A stretch of 64,000 nt of DNA from Variovorax beijingensis (lineage in GTDB: Bacteria > Pseudomonadota > Gammaproteobacteria > Burkholderiales > Burkholderiaceae_C). The DNA lies in contig NZ_VIVL01000016.1 in the NCBI RefSeq assembly GCF_007828835.1, positions 37,763 to 101,762 of the forward strand, read 5' to 3'. The position numbers were made by a program, and so were the translations under genes. This document shows, piece after piece, positions 8,659 to 17,563 of the stretch (the first letter of the stretch is position 1; each line of letters opens with the position of its first letter). The notes below the pieces were generated by a model. That model searched no databases. It was not told the origin of the DNA and saw only the letters and a program-made list of their open reading frames with translations.

Positions 8659-9414
8659 ATGACGACGGAATCGATCATCCGCATGGAAGCGGTCAACAAG
8701 TGGTACGGTGAATTCCAGGTGTTGACCGGCATCGACCTGTCGGTGCGCCAGGGCGAGCGCATCGTGATCTGCGGGCCTTCGGGCTCGGGCAAGTCCACGC
8801 TCATCCGCTGCATCAACCGGCTCGAAACGGTGCAGAAGGGCCGCATCGTGGTCGACGGCATCGACCTCACGGCCGGTGGCAAGAACGTCGACGCGGTGCG
8901 TGCCGAAGTGGGCATGGTGTTCCAGCAGTTCAACCTGTTCCCGCACCTCACCATCCTGGAGAACTGCACGCTCGCGCCGATGCGTTCGCGCGGCATGACC
9001 AAGGCGCAGGCCGAAGAAGTGGCCATGAAATACCTCACGCGCGTGCGCATTCCCGAGCAGGCGAACAAGTACCCGAGCCAGCTCTCGGGCGGACAGCAGC
9101 AGCGCGTGGCGATTGCGCGCGCGCTGTGCATGTCGCCCAAGATCATGCTGTTCGACGAGCCCACCTCGGCGCTCGATCCCGAGATGGTCAAGGAAGTGCT
9201 CGACACCATGATCGGCCTGGCCGAAGACGGCATGACCATGCTGTGCGTGACGCACGAGATGGGCTTTGCCCGCAGCGTGGCCGACCGGGTGATCTTCATG
9301 GCCGACGGTAGGATCGTCGAGCAGGCGCCGCCGCAGGAGTTCTTCGGCCACCCGAAGGACGAGCGCACGCGCCAGTTCCTCGGCCAGATCCTGAGCTCGC
9401 ACCAGGCGCACTGA
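8659..9414 (+). CDS. ABC importer ATPase, polar amino acid type
   Basis: A 251-residue ATPase with every motif intact: Walker A GPSGSGKST (39-47), Q-loop FQQFN (about 89-92), signature LSGGQ (142-146), Walker B IMLFDE (162-167) and H-loop VTHEMGFA. The closest generic match is GlnQ/HisP. It powers the permease pair encoded upstream. Its stop codon overlaps the kguE start (ATGA at 9414-9417), linking the transporter to the catabolic enzymes in translation as well as position. Confidence 0.92.
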   Translation: MTTESIIRMEAVNKWYGEFQVLTGIDLSVRQGERIVICGPSGSGKSTLIRCINRLETVQKGRIVVDGIDLTAGGKNVDAVRAEVGMVFQQFNLFPHLTILENCTLAPMRSRGMTKAQAEEVAMKYLTRVRIPEQANKYPSQLSGGQQQRVAIARALCMSPKIMLFDEPTSALDPEMVKEVLDTMIGLAEDGMTMLCVTHEMGFARSVADRVIFMADGRIVEQAPPQEFFGHPKDERTRQFLGQILSSHQAH

Positions 9415-10157
9415 TGACCCTTCAGGTATTGGTTTCTCTGTCGTCCTTCGGTGCGGCCGAGGTGGGGCGGCATGGCCAGCTCTGGTGCGCGCAGATGGCG
9501 CTGGAGGCCGGCGCCGATTCGGTCGAGGTGCGCGGAGAGATGCTGCGCAACGCCGAGGCGGAGCTGCCTTTGCTGGCGGGCCTGGCCTCGGTGTATTCGA
9601 GCCCCGAGGGGCTCTGGGCCGAAGGCGGCTGGCTCGACAGCGCAGCGCTGGCACGCGGCATTGCCGCCGCAACCCGGCTGGGTGCCCGGCGGCTCAAGAT
9701 GTCGATCGGCGACTTTCGCGCGTCTTCGCATGGCTCGCTCTGGGGCCTGAAGGTGCAGCTTGCCGAAACCCGCGTCGAACTGCTGATCGAAAACGACCAG
9801 ACCGTGCGCGCCGGCACGCTGCCCGCGCTGCAGGCCTTCTTCGATGCGGCAGACCGCGCCGGTGTCGAACTGGGCATGACCTTCGACATGGGCAACTGGC
9901 ACTGGCTCGGCGAGTGTCCGCTGCAGGCCGCACAGGCGCTGGGCCGCCGCGTGCGCTACGTGCATTGCAAGGGCGTGCAGCGGCTGCCGCACAAATGGGT
10001 GGCGGTGCCGCTGGCCGACTCGGCCGCGCCGTGGCGCGCGGTGCTGCGTGCGCTGCCGGCCGACGTGCCGCACGCCATCGAATATCCTCTGGCGGGAGAC
10101 GACCTGCCGGCCGTCGTGCGCGCGCAGGTCGACTTCATCCGCGCCGCGCGGGCCTAG
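9414..10157 (+). CDS. kguE: KguE-like sugar-phosphate isomerase/epimerase (TIM barrel)
   Basis: A 247-residue protein of the xylose isomerase-like TIM-barrel (AP endonuclease 2) family. The start LVSLSSFGAAEVGRHGQ and the segment AGADSVEVRGEML resemble KguE of pseudomonad 2-ketogluconate operons. Metal-site candidates are Glu122-type ELLIENDQ, MTFDMGNWHW and YVHCKGVQ. The exact reaction of KguE is not settled in the literature I know, so only family membership and context are claimed. It overlaps the ATPase gene by 4 bp and lies 10 bp before kguK. Confidence 0.7.
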   Translation: MTLQVLVSLSSFGAAEVGRHGQLWCAQMALEAGADSVEVRGEMLRNAEAELPLLAGLASVYSSPEGLWAEGGWLDSAALARGIAAATRLGARRLKMSIGDFRASSHGSLWGLKVQLAETRVELLIENDQTVRAGTLPALQAFFDAADRAGVELGMTFDMGNWHWLGECPLQAAQALGRRVRYVHCKGVQRLPHKWVAVPLADSAAPWRAVLRALPADVPHAIEYPLAGDDLPAVVRAQVDFIRAARA

Positions 10158-10167
10158 GGAGAAACAC

Positions 10168-11121
10168 ATGACAGAACCCACTGCTTTCGACGTCGCCCTG
10201 TTCGGCGAAGCCATGCTACTGCTCGTGGCCGACCGGCCCGGTCCGCTGGAGGACGCGCAGGCGTTCCACAAGCGCACGGCCGGCGCCGAGACCAACGTGG
10301 CCATCGGGCTTTCGCGCCTGGGGCTCAAAGTGGGCTGGGCCAGCCGCCTGGGCACCGACTCGATGGGGCGCTACCTGATCGCGGCGATGAAGGGCGAGGG
10401 CATCGACTGCTCGCACGTCATCTGCGATCCGGCGCAGCGCACCGGCTTCCAGTTCAAGGGCCGCGTCACCGACGGCAGCGATCCGCCGGTCGAATACCAC
10501 CGCAAGGGCTCGGCCGCGAGCCAGATGGGTCCGGCCGATATCGACGAAGCCTGGCTGCGCTCGGCGCGCCACCTGCATGCCACGGGCGTGTTCGCGGCCA
10601 TCTCCGACACCAGCCTGCAGGCTGCGCTCAAGTCCATGGAGGTGATGCGCGCGGCCGGCCGCACGATCTCGTTCGACACCAACCTGCGGCCTACGCTGTG
10701 GCCGTCGACCGAGACGATGCGCCACTGGATCAACGAACTGGCCTCGCGCGCCGACTGGGTGCTGCCGGGCATTGAGGAAGGCCTGCTGCTGACCGGCCAT
10801 GACAAGCCCGAAGACGTGGCGAGGTTCTACCGCGACCGCGGCGCGAAGCTCGTGGTCGTCAAGCTCGGCGCCGCAGGCGCCTACTACGACAGCGACGTGG
10901 CCGGCACCGGGCATGTCGACGGCTTCCCGGTGAAGGAAGTGATCGACACCGTGGGCGCGGGCGACGGCTTTGCGGCCGGCGTGGTGAGCGCATTGCTCGA
11001 AGGCAGGAGCGTGCCCGAGGCCGTGCGCCGCGGCGCCTGGATCGGCGCGCGCGCGGTGCAGGTGCTGGGCGACACCGAAGGCTTGCCGACGCGCGCGCAA
11101 CTCGAAGAAGCGGGACTCTGA
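10168..11121 (+). CDS. kguK: 2-ketogluconate kinase (PfkB family)
   Basis: A 317-residue sugar kinase. ATG 10168 follows AGGGAGAAA. The PfkB N-terminal glycine-rich motif is seen (GAETNVAIGLSRLG) and the C-terminal signature DTVGAGDGFAAG starts at residue 260, with catalytic base Asp266. Overall it looks like a KDG-kinase-type enzyme. Placed between KguE and KguD homologues behind a PtxS site, it most likely phosphorylates 2-ketogluconate at C6. 2-Dehydro-3-deoxygluconokinase (KdgK) is the main alternative and cannot be excluded from sequence alone. Confidence 0.75.
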   Translation: MTEPTAFDVALFGEAMLLLVADRPGPLEDAQAFHKRTAGAETNVAIGLSRLGLKVGWASRLGTDSMGRYLIAAMKGEGIDCSHVICDPAQRTGFQFKGRVTDGSDPPVEYHRKGSAASQMGPADIDEAWLRSARHLHATGVFAAISDTSLQAALKSMEVMRAAGRTISFDTNLRPTLWPSTETMRHWINELASRADWVLPGIEEGLLLTGHDKPEDVARFYRDRGAKLVVVKLGAAGAYYDSDVAGTGHVDGFPVKEVIDTVGAGDGFAAGVVSALLEGRSVPEAVRRGAWIGARAVQVLGDTEGLPTRAQLEEAGL

Positions 11122-11123
11122 CC

Positions 11124-12107
11124 ATGACGACAAGAAAGAACGTGCTGGTCTTCCGGCCATTGCCCGAAGACCAGCTCGCGCGCCTGCAGGCCGCCCACCA
11201 CGTGACCGTGGCCGATCCGCGCAAGGAGCCTGAGGCCTTTGCCGCCGCGCTCGCCACCACGAACGGCCTGATCGGTGCGAGTCACACGGTCGATGCGGCG
11301 CTGCTCGACGCGGCGCCGCAGCTCGAGGTGATTTCGAGCGTGTCGGTCGGCGTCGACAACTATCCGCTCGTGGAACTGCACAAGCGCGGCATCGTGCTGT
11401 GCCACACGCCCGACGTGCTGACCGAGACCGTGGCCGACACGGTGTTCGCGATTCTCATGGCCACGCAGCGCCGCGTGGTCGAGCTCTCGAACCTCGTGCG
11501 CGAAGGCCGCTGGACGAAGAACATCGGCGAAGAACTCTTCGGCACCGACGTGCATGGCAAGACGCTCGGCATCCTCGGCTTCGGCCGCATCGGCCAAGCC
11601 GTGGCACGGCGCGCCGCGCTGGGCTTCGGCATGCCGGTGCTCTACCACGCGCGCCGCCCGGTCGATCTGGCCAAGCAGGCGCCCGAGCTGCAGGGCCGTG
11701 CCACGCACACGCCGCTCGACGAGTTGCTCGCGCGTTCGGACATCGTGCTGGCGATGCTGCCGCTGACCGACGCCACGCGTGGCATGATCGACGCCGCCTT
11801 CTTCGCGCGCATGAAGCCCGGCGCGGCCTTCATCAACGGCGGCCGCGGCGCCACCGTGAATGAAGAAGCGCTGCTGCACGCGCTGGACCACGGCACGCTG
11901 CGCGCGGCCGGCCTCGACGTGTTCGCGAAGGAGCCGCTGCCCGCCGATTCGCCCTTGCGCACGCATCCCCGCGTGACGCCGCTGCCGCACATCGGTTCGG
12001 CCACGCACGAAACACGGCACGCCATGGCGGAACTCGCGACGACCAACCTGCTGCAGGTGCTGGCGGGCGAGAAACCGACGGCGCCGTACGACACGGCGGC
12101 CGCATGA
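11124..12107 (+). CDS. kguD: 2-keto-6-phosphogluconate reductase / D-2-hydroxyacid dehydrogenase
   Basis: A 327-residue NAD(P)-dependent D-2-hydroxyacid dehydrogenase. The Rossmann motif GFGRIG lies at residues 152-157. The catalytic set is Arg241 (GGRGATVNE), Glu270 (FAKEP) and His289 (PLPHIGSAT). The family includes glyoxylate, hydroxypyruvate and 2-ketogluconate reductases. Two bases separate it from kguK. In the kgu pathway KguD reduces 2-keto-6-phosphogluconate to 6-phosphogluconate, which feeds the Entner-Doudoroff and pentose phosphate routes; this role is taken from context. Confidence 0.78.
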   Translation: MTTRKNVLVFRPLPEDQLARLQAAHHVTVADPRKEPEAFAAALATTNGLIGASHTVDAALLDAAPQLEVISSVSVGVDNYPLVELHKRGIVLCHTPDVLTETVADTVFAILMATQRRVVELSNLVREGRWTKNIGEELFGTDVHGKTLGILGFGRIGQAVARRAALGFGMPVLYHARRPVDLAKQAPELQGRATHTPLDELLARSDIVLAMLPLTDATRGMIDAAFFARMKPGAAFINGGRGATVNEEALLHALDHGTLRAAGLDVFAKEPLPADSPLRTHPRVTPLPHIGSATHETRHAMAELATTNLLQVLAGEKPTAPYDTAAA

Positions 12108-12138
12108 GTCCCTTGAGGATTTTCTCCCTCCCCAATCC

Positions 12139-13164
12139 ATGAACCCCAGCGGCCGCGCCACCATCGCCGACGTCGCCGAGGCGGCGGGCGTTTCCAAGGC
12201 CACGGTCTCGCGCTTTCTCAACCACCGCGAGCGGCTGCTGAGCCGCGATATCGCGGCGCGCGTGGAGGCGGCCATCGCCAAGCTGGCCTACACCCCCAGC
12301 CCGATGGCGCAGGCCCTGAGCCATGGCCGTTCGCGGCTCATCGGCCTGATCGTGGCCGACATCACCAACCCGTATTCCGTCGCGGTGCTGCGCGGCGCCG
12401 AGAAGGCCTGCCAGGACGCCGGTTACCTCGTGATGCTGTTCAACCTGGGCAACGAGAGCGAACGCGAGCGCGAGGCCATCGATGCGCTCGCGGGCTACCA
12501 GGTCGACGGCTTCATCCTCAACACGCTGGGGCGCGGCAGCAACGTGGTCGATGCGGTCACGCTGCACGGCAAGCCCGCGGTGCTGGTGGACCGGCGCCAC
12601 ACCGGCATGCACACCGACTTCGTCTCGCTCGACAACCACTCGGCCATGCGCGACACCTGCGGCCACCTCGTCGAGGGCGGCTACCGCGAGCTGCTCTACA
12701 TGACCGAGCCGCAGAAGGGCGTGAGCTCGCGGCGCGAGCGCACGGCCGCCTTCGGTGCCTGCGTGGCCGCGCACGAGCCGCGCGTGGCGGGCGAGGTGTT
12801 CGAAAGCGTGGAGGGCGACAGCGATGCGCTCGACGAGGCCTTGCGCGCGCTGCGCCGGCGCGCCGGGCGGGGGCGCCGCGCGGCCGTGGTCGCGGGCAAT
12901 GCGGTGGTCACGCTGCGCGTGGCGCAGTCGATGGCGCGGCTGGGCTGGCGGTTCGGGGAGGACCTGGGCTTCGTCGGCTTCGACGATCCCGAATGGGCTT
13001 CGCTGATCGGCCCCGGCCTGAGCACCGTGGCCCAGCCCACCGACGCCATCGGCCGCACGGCCGCCACCTGCCTGATCGAGCGGCTGCAGGGACTGGACGC
13101 CGCGCCGCGCCAGCTGCTGCTGCCGGGGCAGCTGGTGGTGCGGGGCTCGTCGCAGCCGGCGTAG
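12139..13164 (+). CDS. ptxS: LacI-family repressor, PtxS-like
   Basis: A 341-residue regulator of normal LacI length. The N-terminal helix-turn-helix and hinge are clear (TIADVAEAAGVSKATVSRFL, residues 8-27), followed by a periplasmic-binding-protein-like effector domain (LIGLIVADITNPYSVAVL onward). It is the last gene of the operon whose leader carries a perfect PtxS-type operator at 6342-6355, so autoregulated repression relieved by 2-ketogluconate is the simplest reading. It lies 31 bp after kguD and converges on ridA with an 11-bp gap; no palindrome was found immediately upstream of it. Confidence 0.78.
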   Translation: MNPSGRATIADVAEAAGVSKATVSRFLNHRERLLSRDIAARVEAAIAKLAYTPSPMAQALSHGRSRLIGLIVADITNPYSVAVLRGAEKACQDAGYLVMLFNLGNESEREREAIDALAGYQVDGFILNTLGRGSNVVDAVTLHGKPAVLVDRRHTGMHTDFVSLDNHSAMRDTCGHLVEGGYRELLYMTEPQKGVSSRRERTAAFGACVAAHEPRVAGEVFESVEGDSDALDEALRALRRRAGRGRRAAVVAGNAVVTLRVAQSMARLGWRFGEDLGFVGFDDPEWASLIGPGLSTVAQPTDAIGRTAATCLIERLQGLDAAPRQLLLPGQLVVRGSSQPA

Positions 13165-13175
13165 GCGCCGGCCGC

Positions 13176-13634
13176 TCAGGCGACTTCGGCGATCAGCTCG
13201 ATCTCCACGCAGGCGCCCATCGGCACTTGCGCCACGCCGAACGCGCTGCGCGCATGCGCGCCCTTCTCGGGGCCGAACACTTCGGCGAAGAACTCGCTCG
13301 CGCCATTGGTCACCAGGTGCTGTTCGGTGAACGTGCCCACGGAGTTGACCAGGCTCATCACCTTGACGATGCGCGTGACCTTGTTCAGGTCGCCCACGGC
13401 CGCATGCAGCGTGCCGAGCAGGTCGATGGCAATGGCGCGCGCGGCCTGCTTGCCTTCTTCGGTGCCGATGTCCGCGCCGAGCTGGCCGGCCCAGACCTTG
13501 CCGTCCTTCTTGGCGATGTGGCCCGAGAGAAAAACGAGGTTGCCGGTGCGCACGAAGGGCACGTAGGCCGCGGCGGGGGCGGCGACCGGGGGCAGGGTGA
13601 TGCCGAGGCTGGAAAGCTTGTCGTAAACGCTCAT
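13176..13634 (-). CDS. RidA/YjgF-family protein (enamine/imine deaminase fold)
   Basis: A 152-residue protein of the RidA family, of the longer YjgH/COG0251-like branch that begins SVYDKLSSLGITLPPVAAPA. The core motifs are VRTGNLVFLSGHI and the C-terminal segment RSAFGVAQVPMGACVEIELIA, where the Arg position used by RidA to bind the imine carboxylate is kept (ARSAFGV). Family members clear reactive 2-aminoacrylate-type intermediates. Its start codon overlaps the stop of the upstream transglutaminase gene by 4 bp (ATGA at 13631-13634 on the minus strand), which suggests co-translation. Confidence 0.85.
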   Translation of the reverse strand: MSVYDKLSSLGITLPPVAAPAAAYVPFVRTGNLVFLSGHIAKKDGKVWAGQLGADIGTEEGKQAARAIAIDLLGTLHAAVGDLNKVTRIVKVMSLVNSVGTFTEQHLVTNGASEFFAEVFGPEKGAHARSAFGVAQVPMGACVEIELIAEVA

Positions 13635-14617
13635 TGAAGATCCTTGTCAGGGGGTTGCGGTTGAACCTGTGATTGTGACTGCGCCGCCTGCGCGGCCTGC
13701 GCGCGCAGCTCTTCGATCGGCCGCACCGTCACGCCCACCTTGAGCGTGTGGCGCGCGCCGCCATGCAGCACGCCGCGCATCGGCGAGACGTCGGAATAGT
13801 CGCGCCCGATCGCGAGTGCGACGTAGTCCTCGCCGGGCTGGCGGCCGTTGGTGGGATCGAAGTCGGCCCAGCCGCCGGCGCTTTCATGGCCGTCGCCGTC
13901 GCCTTCGCCCGGCAGGTAGACCGACACCCAGGCGTGCGAGGCATCGGCGCCCACCAGCCGCGGCTGGCCCGGCGGCGGCTGCGTGAGCAGGTAGCCGCTC
14001 ACGTAGCGCGCCGGCAGGCCCATGGCGCGGAAGCAGGCGATCATGATGTGGGCGAAGTCCTGGCACACGCCCTTGCGCTGCGCGAGCGCTTCAACGGCGG
14101 GCGTGTTGATCTCGGTGCTGTCGGCGTCGTAGGCGAAGTCGCGGTACATGCGCTCGGTGAGGTCCATGGCCACGTCGAAGGTCGGCCGCTCCGGCGCGAA
14201 GCTCGCGCGCGCATAGGCCGCGAAGTCGTCGTGGCGCGGCACGTAGGGCGACGGAAACACGAACTCCGAGGCCGGGTCGAAGGTGGCGTCCTTGCGGTAG
14301 CGGAAGCGCTCGCGCACGGCCTCCCAGGGCAGCTCGCGCGCAATGCCGGGCGCAAGCTGCGGCGTTGAAGTCTCGACCACGCTTTCGGCCGTGACGACGA
14401 GGCTGTCGTGCGTGGCCTCGAGCGCGAAGAAGGCGCGCGTGTTGCCGTAGACATCGGGCACTTCGCTGCGCTGCGCGGGTTGCGGCTCGATCGCGAGCCT
14501 GTGGCTCACGAGCCGCTGCGAACCGGTGGCCAGCGGCTTCAGGTGGGCCAGGTGCTGTGCCGTTTCGACCGCGGGCGAATACTCGTAGCGGGTTTCGTGC
14601 GTGACGTGGAGCAGCAT
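13631..14617 (-). CDS. transglutaminase-like cysteine protease-fold protein
   Basis: A 328-residue protein. The start at 14617 (MLLHVTHETRYEYSPAV) is chosen because this is the conserved N-terminal beta domain of the family; the extra 33 codons upstream read through a repeat. The catalytic triad is Cys185 (KGVCQDFAH), His228 (ASHAWVSVY) and Asp254 (ADFDPTN). The family is found in gene sets with circularly permuted ATP-grasp and alpha-E proteins, as it is here, and is thought to cut or remodel amide-linked products. It has no signal peptide, so it is probably cytoplasmic. Confidence 0.85.
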   Translation of the reverse strand: MLLHVTHETRYEYSPAVETAQHLAHLKPLATGSQRLVSHRLAIEPQPAQRSEVPDVYGNTRAFFALEATHDSLVVTAESVVETSTPQLAPGIARELPWEAVRERFRYRKDATFDPASEFVFPSPYVPRHDDFAAYARASFAPERPTFDVAMDLTERMYRDFAYDADSTEINTPAVEALAQRKGVCQDFAHIMIACFRAMGLPARYVSGYLLTQPPPGQPRLVGADASHAWVSVYLPGEGDGDGHESAGGWADFDPTNGRQPGEDYVALAIGRDYSDVSPMRGVLHGGARHTLKVGVTVRPIEELRAQAAQAAQSQSQVQPQPPDKDLQ

Positions 14618-14686
14618 GGCGAAGTCGGTCTCCCTGGATTCATCGTGGAACGCCGCGGAACCGGCTTTGCCGGGCCGCTGGCGTTG

Positions 14687-14701
14687 CCCCCTCGAAGGGG
14701 G
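14687..14701. repeat. short GC-rich intergenic palindrome
   Basis: A CCCCC-TCGAA-GGGGG hairpin sits in the 129-bp gap between the transglutaminase gene and the fused ATP-grasp gene, both on the minus strand. The following bases (GGCGAAGCGACACGAAGTG) resemble a dispersed intergenic element I associate with Comamonadaceae genomes. It has no T-run on the minus strand, so it is not a standard terminator. Confidence 0.5.
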
Positions 14702-14746
14702 TTGGCGAAGCGACACGAAGTGCGCGAAGACTGGGGGTGAGCATAT

Positions 14747-17479
14747 TCAGGCGCCGACCGAGCGCAGCGATTCGGAAGTGAGCGTGAAATAGCGCGTGCC
14801 GATGGCGTCGGACACATGGTAGGCCGCGGTCTCGCAATGGGCCAGCAGCTCGACCAGTGCCGGGTAGCTGGCCTCGGCGCCGGCCGCGCAGAGATGCTCG
14901 AGCGTCCAGCTGGCGGGATCGGAAAGTTCGTACGACAACGCTGTGAGCTTGCCGGGCGCGCTGCCGGCTAGGCGCGCTATGCGCCCGCGCAGCGTTTGCG
15001 TGACCCAGGCCAGCGAGCGCGGGTTCTCGGCATCGAGCACCAGCAGGTCGACCAGCGTGGCGACGTCGCGCCGCTGCTGGTAGCGCGCGTGGAAGGTGAT
15101 GGTGCTGTCGAACAGCGCCACCATGGCTTCGAAGCCGCTCACCTCGTGCACGGCGCCGTTCTCGAAGCCGGCCTCCAGCGCGCTCGAAAGAAAGCCCAGG
15201 CGCTCGATGTGGCGGCCGATCGACAGCAGGCGCCAGGCGTCGTCGCGCGTCATGCGGTCGGTCTGCGCGCCGGTCATGGCGGCGAGCGCGGTGCTTGCGG
15301 ATTCGAGCGCGCGCAGCGCAGCGCCGGTGGCAAAGCTGCCTTCCCCAGCCTGTTCGGCCGCGCGCCGCAGGAAGTCGGCTTCGGCGCGCACGATCTGGTT
15401 CCAGGTGTCCTGCGAGAGCCGTTCGCGCACGGCGGCGGCCGCCTGCCGGATGCAGCGCAGGCTGAAGCCCACGCTGCCGCCGCGTTCCACGTCGCCGAGC
15501 TCGGCGATCAGCGCGCGTTCGAACACGCGGCGTGACTGCGGCGCGCTCGGCACTTCGGCCGGCACCAGCGCATTGCGCAGCGCCATGCGGTGCAGCCAGT
15601 CGAGCAGCGGCCGCGAGGACTGGTCTTCGCTGCCCAGCAGGTTGAGCGTGAGGCGCGCGAGGCGCACTGCGTTCTCGGCGCGCTCGGTGTAGCGGCCGAG
15701 CCAGAACATGTTTTCGGCCGCGCGGCTGGTCACGGGCGCGCGGTGCCGCGCGAGCGAGGCCGGGGTGGCATGCGGCTGCAGCAGGGTGGTGCGGTCGACC
15801 TCGCCGTGCGTCTGCACCCACACGTCGGCGCTGCTGCCGCCGCGCTGCATGGACGCGATCTGCGCATCGCGGCCCGCCAGCCGGGCCAGCCCGCCCGGCA
15901 GCACGCGCCAGGACTGCGGCCCGTCGCTCACCGCGAAGACGCGCAGCAGCACCGCGCGCGGCGCGATGTGGCCGGGGCCCATGTCGTTGGCCCAGGTGGG
16001 CATCTGCGACAGCGGCAGGTAGCTCTGGACCGTGTGGGCCTCGCCCTCGCGCACGATGCGGCCGGCCCATTCGTCGAGCTGGCGCCGGCTCAGCTGGCTG
16101 CCGAGCACCGCATCGAAGCTGGTTTGTCCGTCGGACCCAGGGTAGGTGGGCTTGATGGCGCAGTCGCCAAGCTGCGGCAGCACCGCCTCGAGCGCGGCAC
16201 GCTCGCCGCACCACCAGGTCGGCAGCGCCGGCAGCTTGAGCTTTTCGCCGATGAGGCGGCGCGCGAGCCCGGGCAGGAAGCCCAGCAGCGCGGGCGATTC
16301 GAGGAACGCCGAGCCCGGCATGTTGGCCACCAGCACATTGCCGGCGCGAATCGCCTGCAGCAGCCCCGGCACGCCCAGCGTGGAATCGGGGCGCAGCTCG
16401 AGCGGGTCGAGGAACTGGTCGTCCAGCCGCTTGATGAGCCCGTGCACCGGCCGCAGCCCCTGCAGGGTCTTGAGGTAGAGCCGCTGGTCGCGCACCGTGA
16501 GGTCGCTGCCCTCGACCAGCGTCAGGCCGAGATAGCGCGCCAGGTACGCATGCTCGAAGTAGGTCTCGTTGTAGGGGCCGGGCGTCAGCAGCGCGATGTG
16601 CGGCGGCACGCCGGCCGGGCACATGCGCTGCAGCCCGTCCATCATGGCGCTGTAGGTGGCGGCCAGGCGCTGCACCTGCAGGGCCTCGAAGGCCTGCGGA
16701 AACTGCCGCGTGATGGCCAGCCGGTTTTCCAGCAGGTAGCCCAGCCCCGAGGGCGCCTGCGTGCGCTGCGACACCACCCACCAGTTGCCGTCGGGCCCGC
16801 GCGCAAGGTCGAAGGCCGCGATATGCAGCCAGGTGTCGCCCGGCGGTTTCACGCCGTGCAGCGCGCGCAGGTAGCCGGGGTGGCCGTGCACCAGCGCCGC
16901 AGGCAGCAGGCCCTCGGCCAGCAGCTGCTGCGGGCCGTAGACGTCGGCCATGACACGGTCGAGCACGCGCACGCGCTGCAGCACGCCGGTCTCGATCTGG
17001 CTCCAGCTCTCGGGCGAGACGATCAGCGGGAACAGGTCGAGCGACCAGGGACGCTGCGGCCCGTCGGCGTCGGCATAGACGTTGTAGGTGACGCCGTTGT
17101 CCCGGATCTGCCGCTCGAGGCTGACGGCGCGCCGTGGCAGGTCGCTGAAGCCGCCCGGGCCGAGCTGCTCGAAGAAGGCGTTCCAGGCGGGTGTGAGGGG
17201 CGGGTTGTCGTTGGAGGAGGGCTGGAGGACCTGGGTCTGCGTCTGGGATTGGGCTGGGGGCAGGTCCGGCGGCATCGCGGGCCGCTCCGCCGCAGCGTCG
17301 TAGAGCATGGGCGGCAACGGAGCCATGGGCGCCGTGCCCGCAACCGGCCGCGCCGGCGTGGCCTGGCCGCGCAGTTCGTCGAAGTGGCCGGGCAGGGCGG
17401 CCGGCGCGAGCGCCGACGCCAGGGCGGCTGGAAATTCCAGCGCCTGGGCGTCGAACAGGGATTCGTTCAAAGGTTCCAC
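14747..17479 (-). CDS. fusion of circularly permuted ATP-grasp (type 2) and alpha-E domains
   Basis: A 910-residue protein. Residues from about 110 to 550 form a circularly permuted ATP-grasp peptide-ligase domain (TPGPYNETYFEHAYLARYLG, LIKRLDDQFLDP, CAIKPTYPGSDG). From about residue 580 to the end is an alpha-helical alpha-E domain, starting at SRAAENMFWLGRYTERAENA. In the second locus at 23851-26312 these domains are two separate proteins. Published comparative genomics of amidoligases (Iyer, Aravind and co-workers) links this pair to synthesis of a peptide-like modification. The start is a GTG without an obvious ribosome site, so the first 100 low-complexity residues are uncertain. Confidence 0.85.
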   Translation of the reverse strand: MEPLNESLFDAQALEFPAALASALAPAALPGHFDELRGQATPARPVAGTAPMAPLPPMLYDAAAERPAMPPDLPPAQSQTQTQVLQPSSNDNPPLTPAWNAFFEQLGPGGFSDLPRRAVSLERQIRDNGVTYNVYADADGPQRPWSLDLFPLIVSPESWSQIETGVLQRVRVLDRVMADVYGPQQLLAEGLLPAALVHGHPGYLRALHGVKPPGDTWLHIAAFDLARGPDGNWWVVSQRTQAPSGLGYLLENRLAITRQFPQAFEALQVQRLAATYSAMMDGLQRMCPAGVPPHIALLTPGPYNETYFEHAYLARYLGLTLVEGSDLTVRDQRLYLKTLQGLRPVHGLIKRLDDQFLDPLELRPDSTLGVPGLLQAIRAGNVLVANMPGSAFLESPALLGFLPGLARRLIGEKLKLPALPTWWCGERAALEAVLPQLGDCAIKPTYPGSDGQTSFDAVLGSQLSRRQLDEWAGRIVREGEAHTVQSYLPLSQMPTWANDMGPGHIAPRAVLLRVFAVSDGPQSWRVLPGGLARLAGRDAQIASMQRGGSSADVWVQTHGEVDRTTLLQPHATPASLARHRAPVTSRAAENMFWLGRYTERAENAVRLARLTLNLLGSEDQSSRPLLDWLHRMALRNALVPAEVPSAPQSRRVFERALIAELGDVERGGSVGFSLRCIRQAAAAVRERLSQDTWNQIVRAEADFLRRAAEQAGEGSFATGAALRALESASTALAAMTGAQTDRMTRDDAWRLLSIGRHIERLGFLSSALEAGFENGAVHEVSGFEAMVALFDSTITFHARYQQRRDVATLVDLLVLDAENPRSLAWVTQTLRGRIARLAGSAPGKLTALSYELSDPASWTLEHLCAAGAEASYPALVELLAHCETAAYHVSDAIGTRYFTLTSESLRSVGA

Positions 17480-17493
17480 AGGAGGTGGATTGT

Positions 17494-17528
17494 CACATTG
17501 CCGTCACCGGCCGGATGGCGGCAATGTG
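17494..17528. repeat. intercistronic stem-loop
   Basis: A perfect 10-bp stem, CACATTGCCG at 17494-17503 with CGGCAATGTG at 17519-17528, and a 15-base loop that contains another small dyad (CCGGCCGG). It lies between the stop of the DUF2126 gene and the start of the fused ATP-grasp gene, both on the minus strand, just ahead of the GTG start. No T-run follows on the minus strand, so it may be an mRNA-stability or attenuation element or a protein-binding site. Confidence 0.55.
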
Positions 17529-17563
17529 CTGGATGTCCTCTTGCGGGTTTTTTTGAGGCCCTC

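Noticed and set aside
14687..14701. Terminator between the fused gene and the transglutaminase gene
   Set aside because: No T-run follows on the minus strand, and the flanking sequence looks like a dispersed intergenic repeat.
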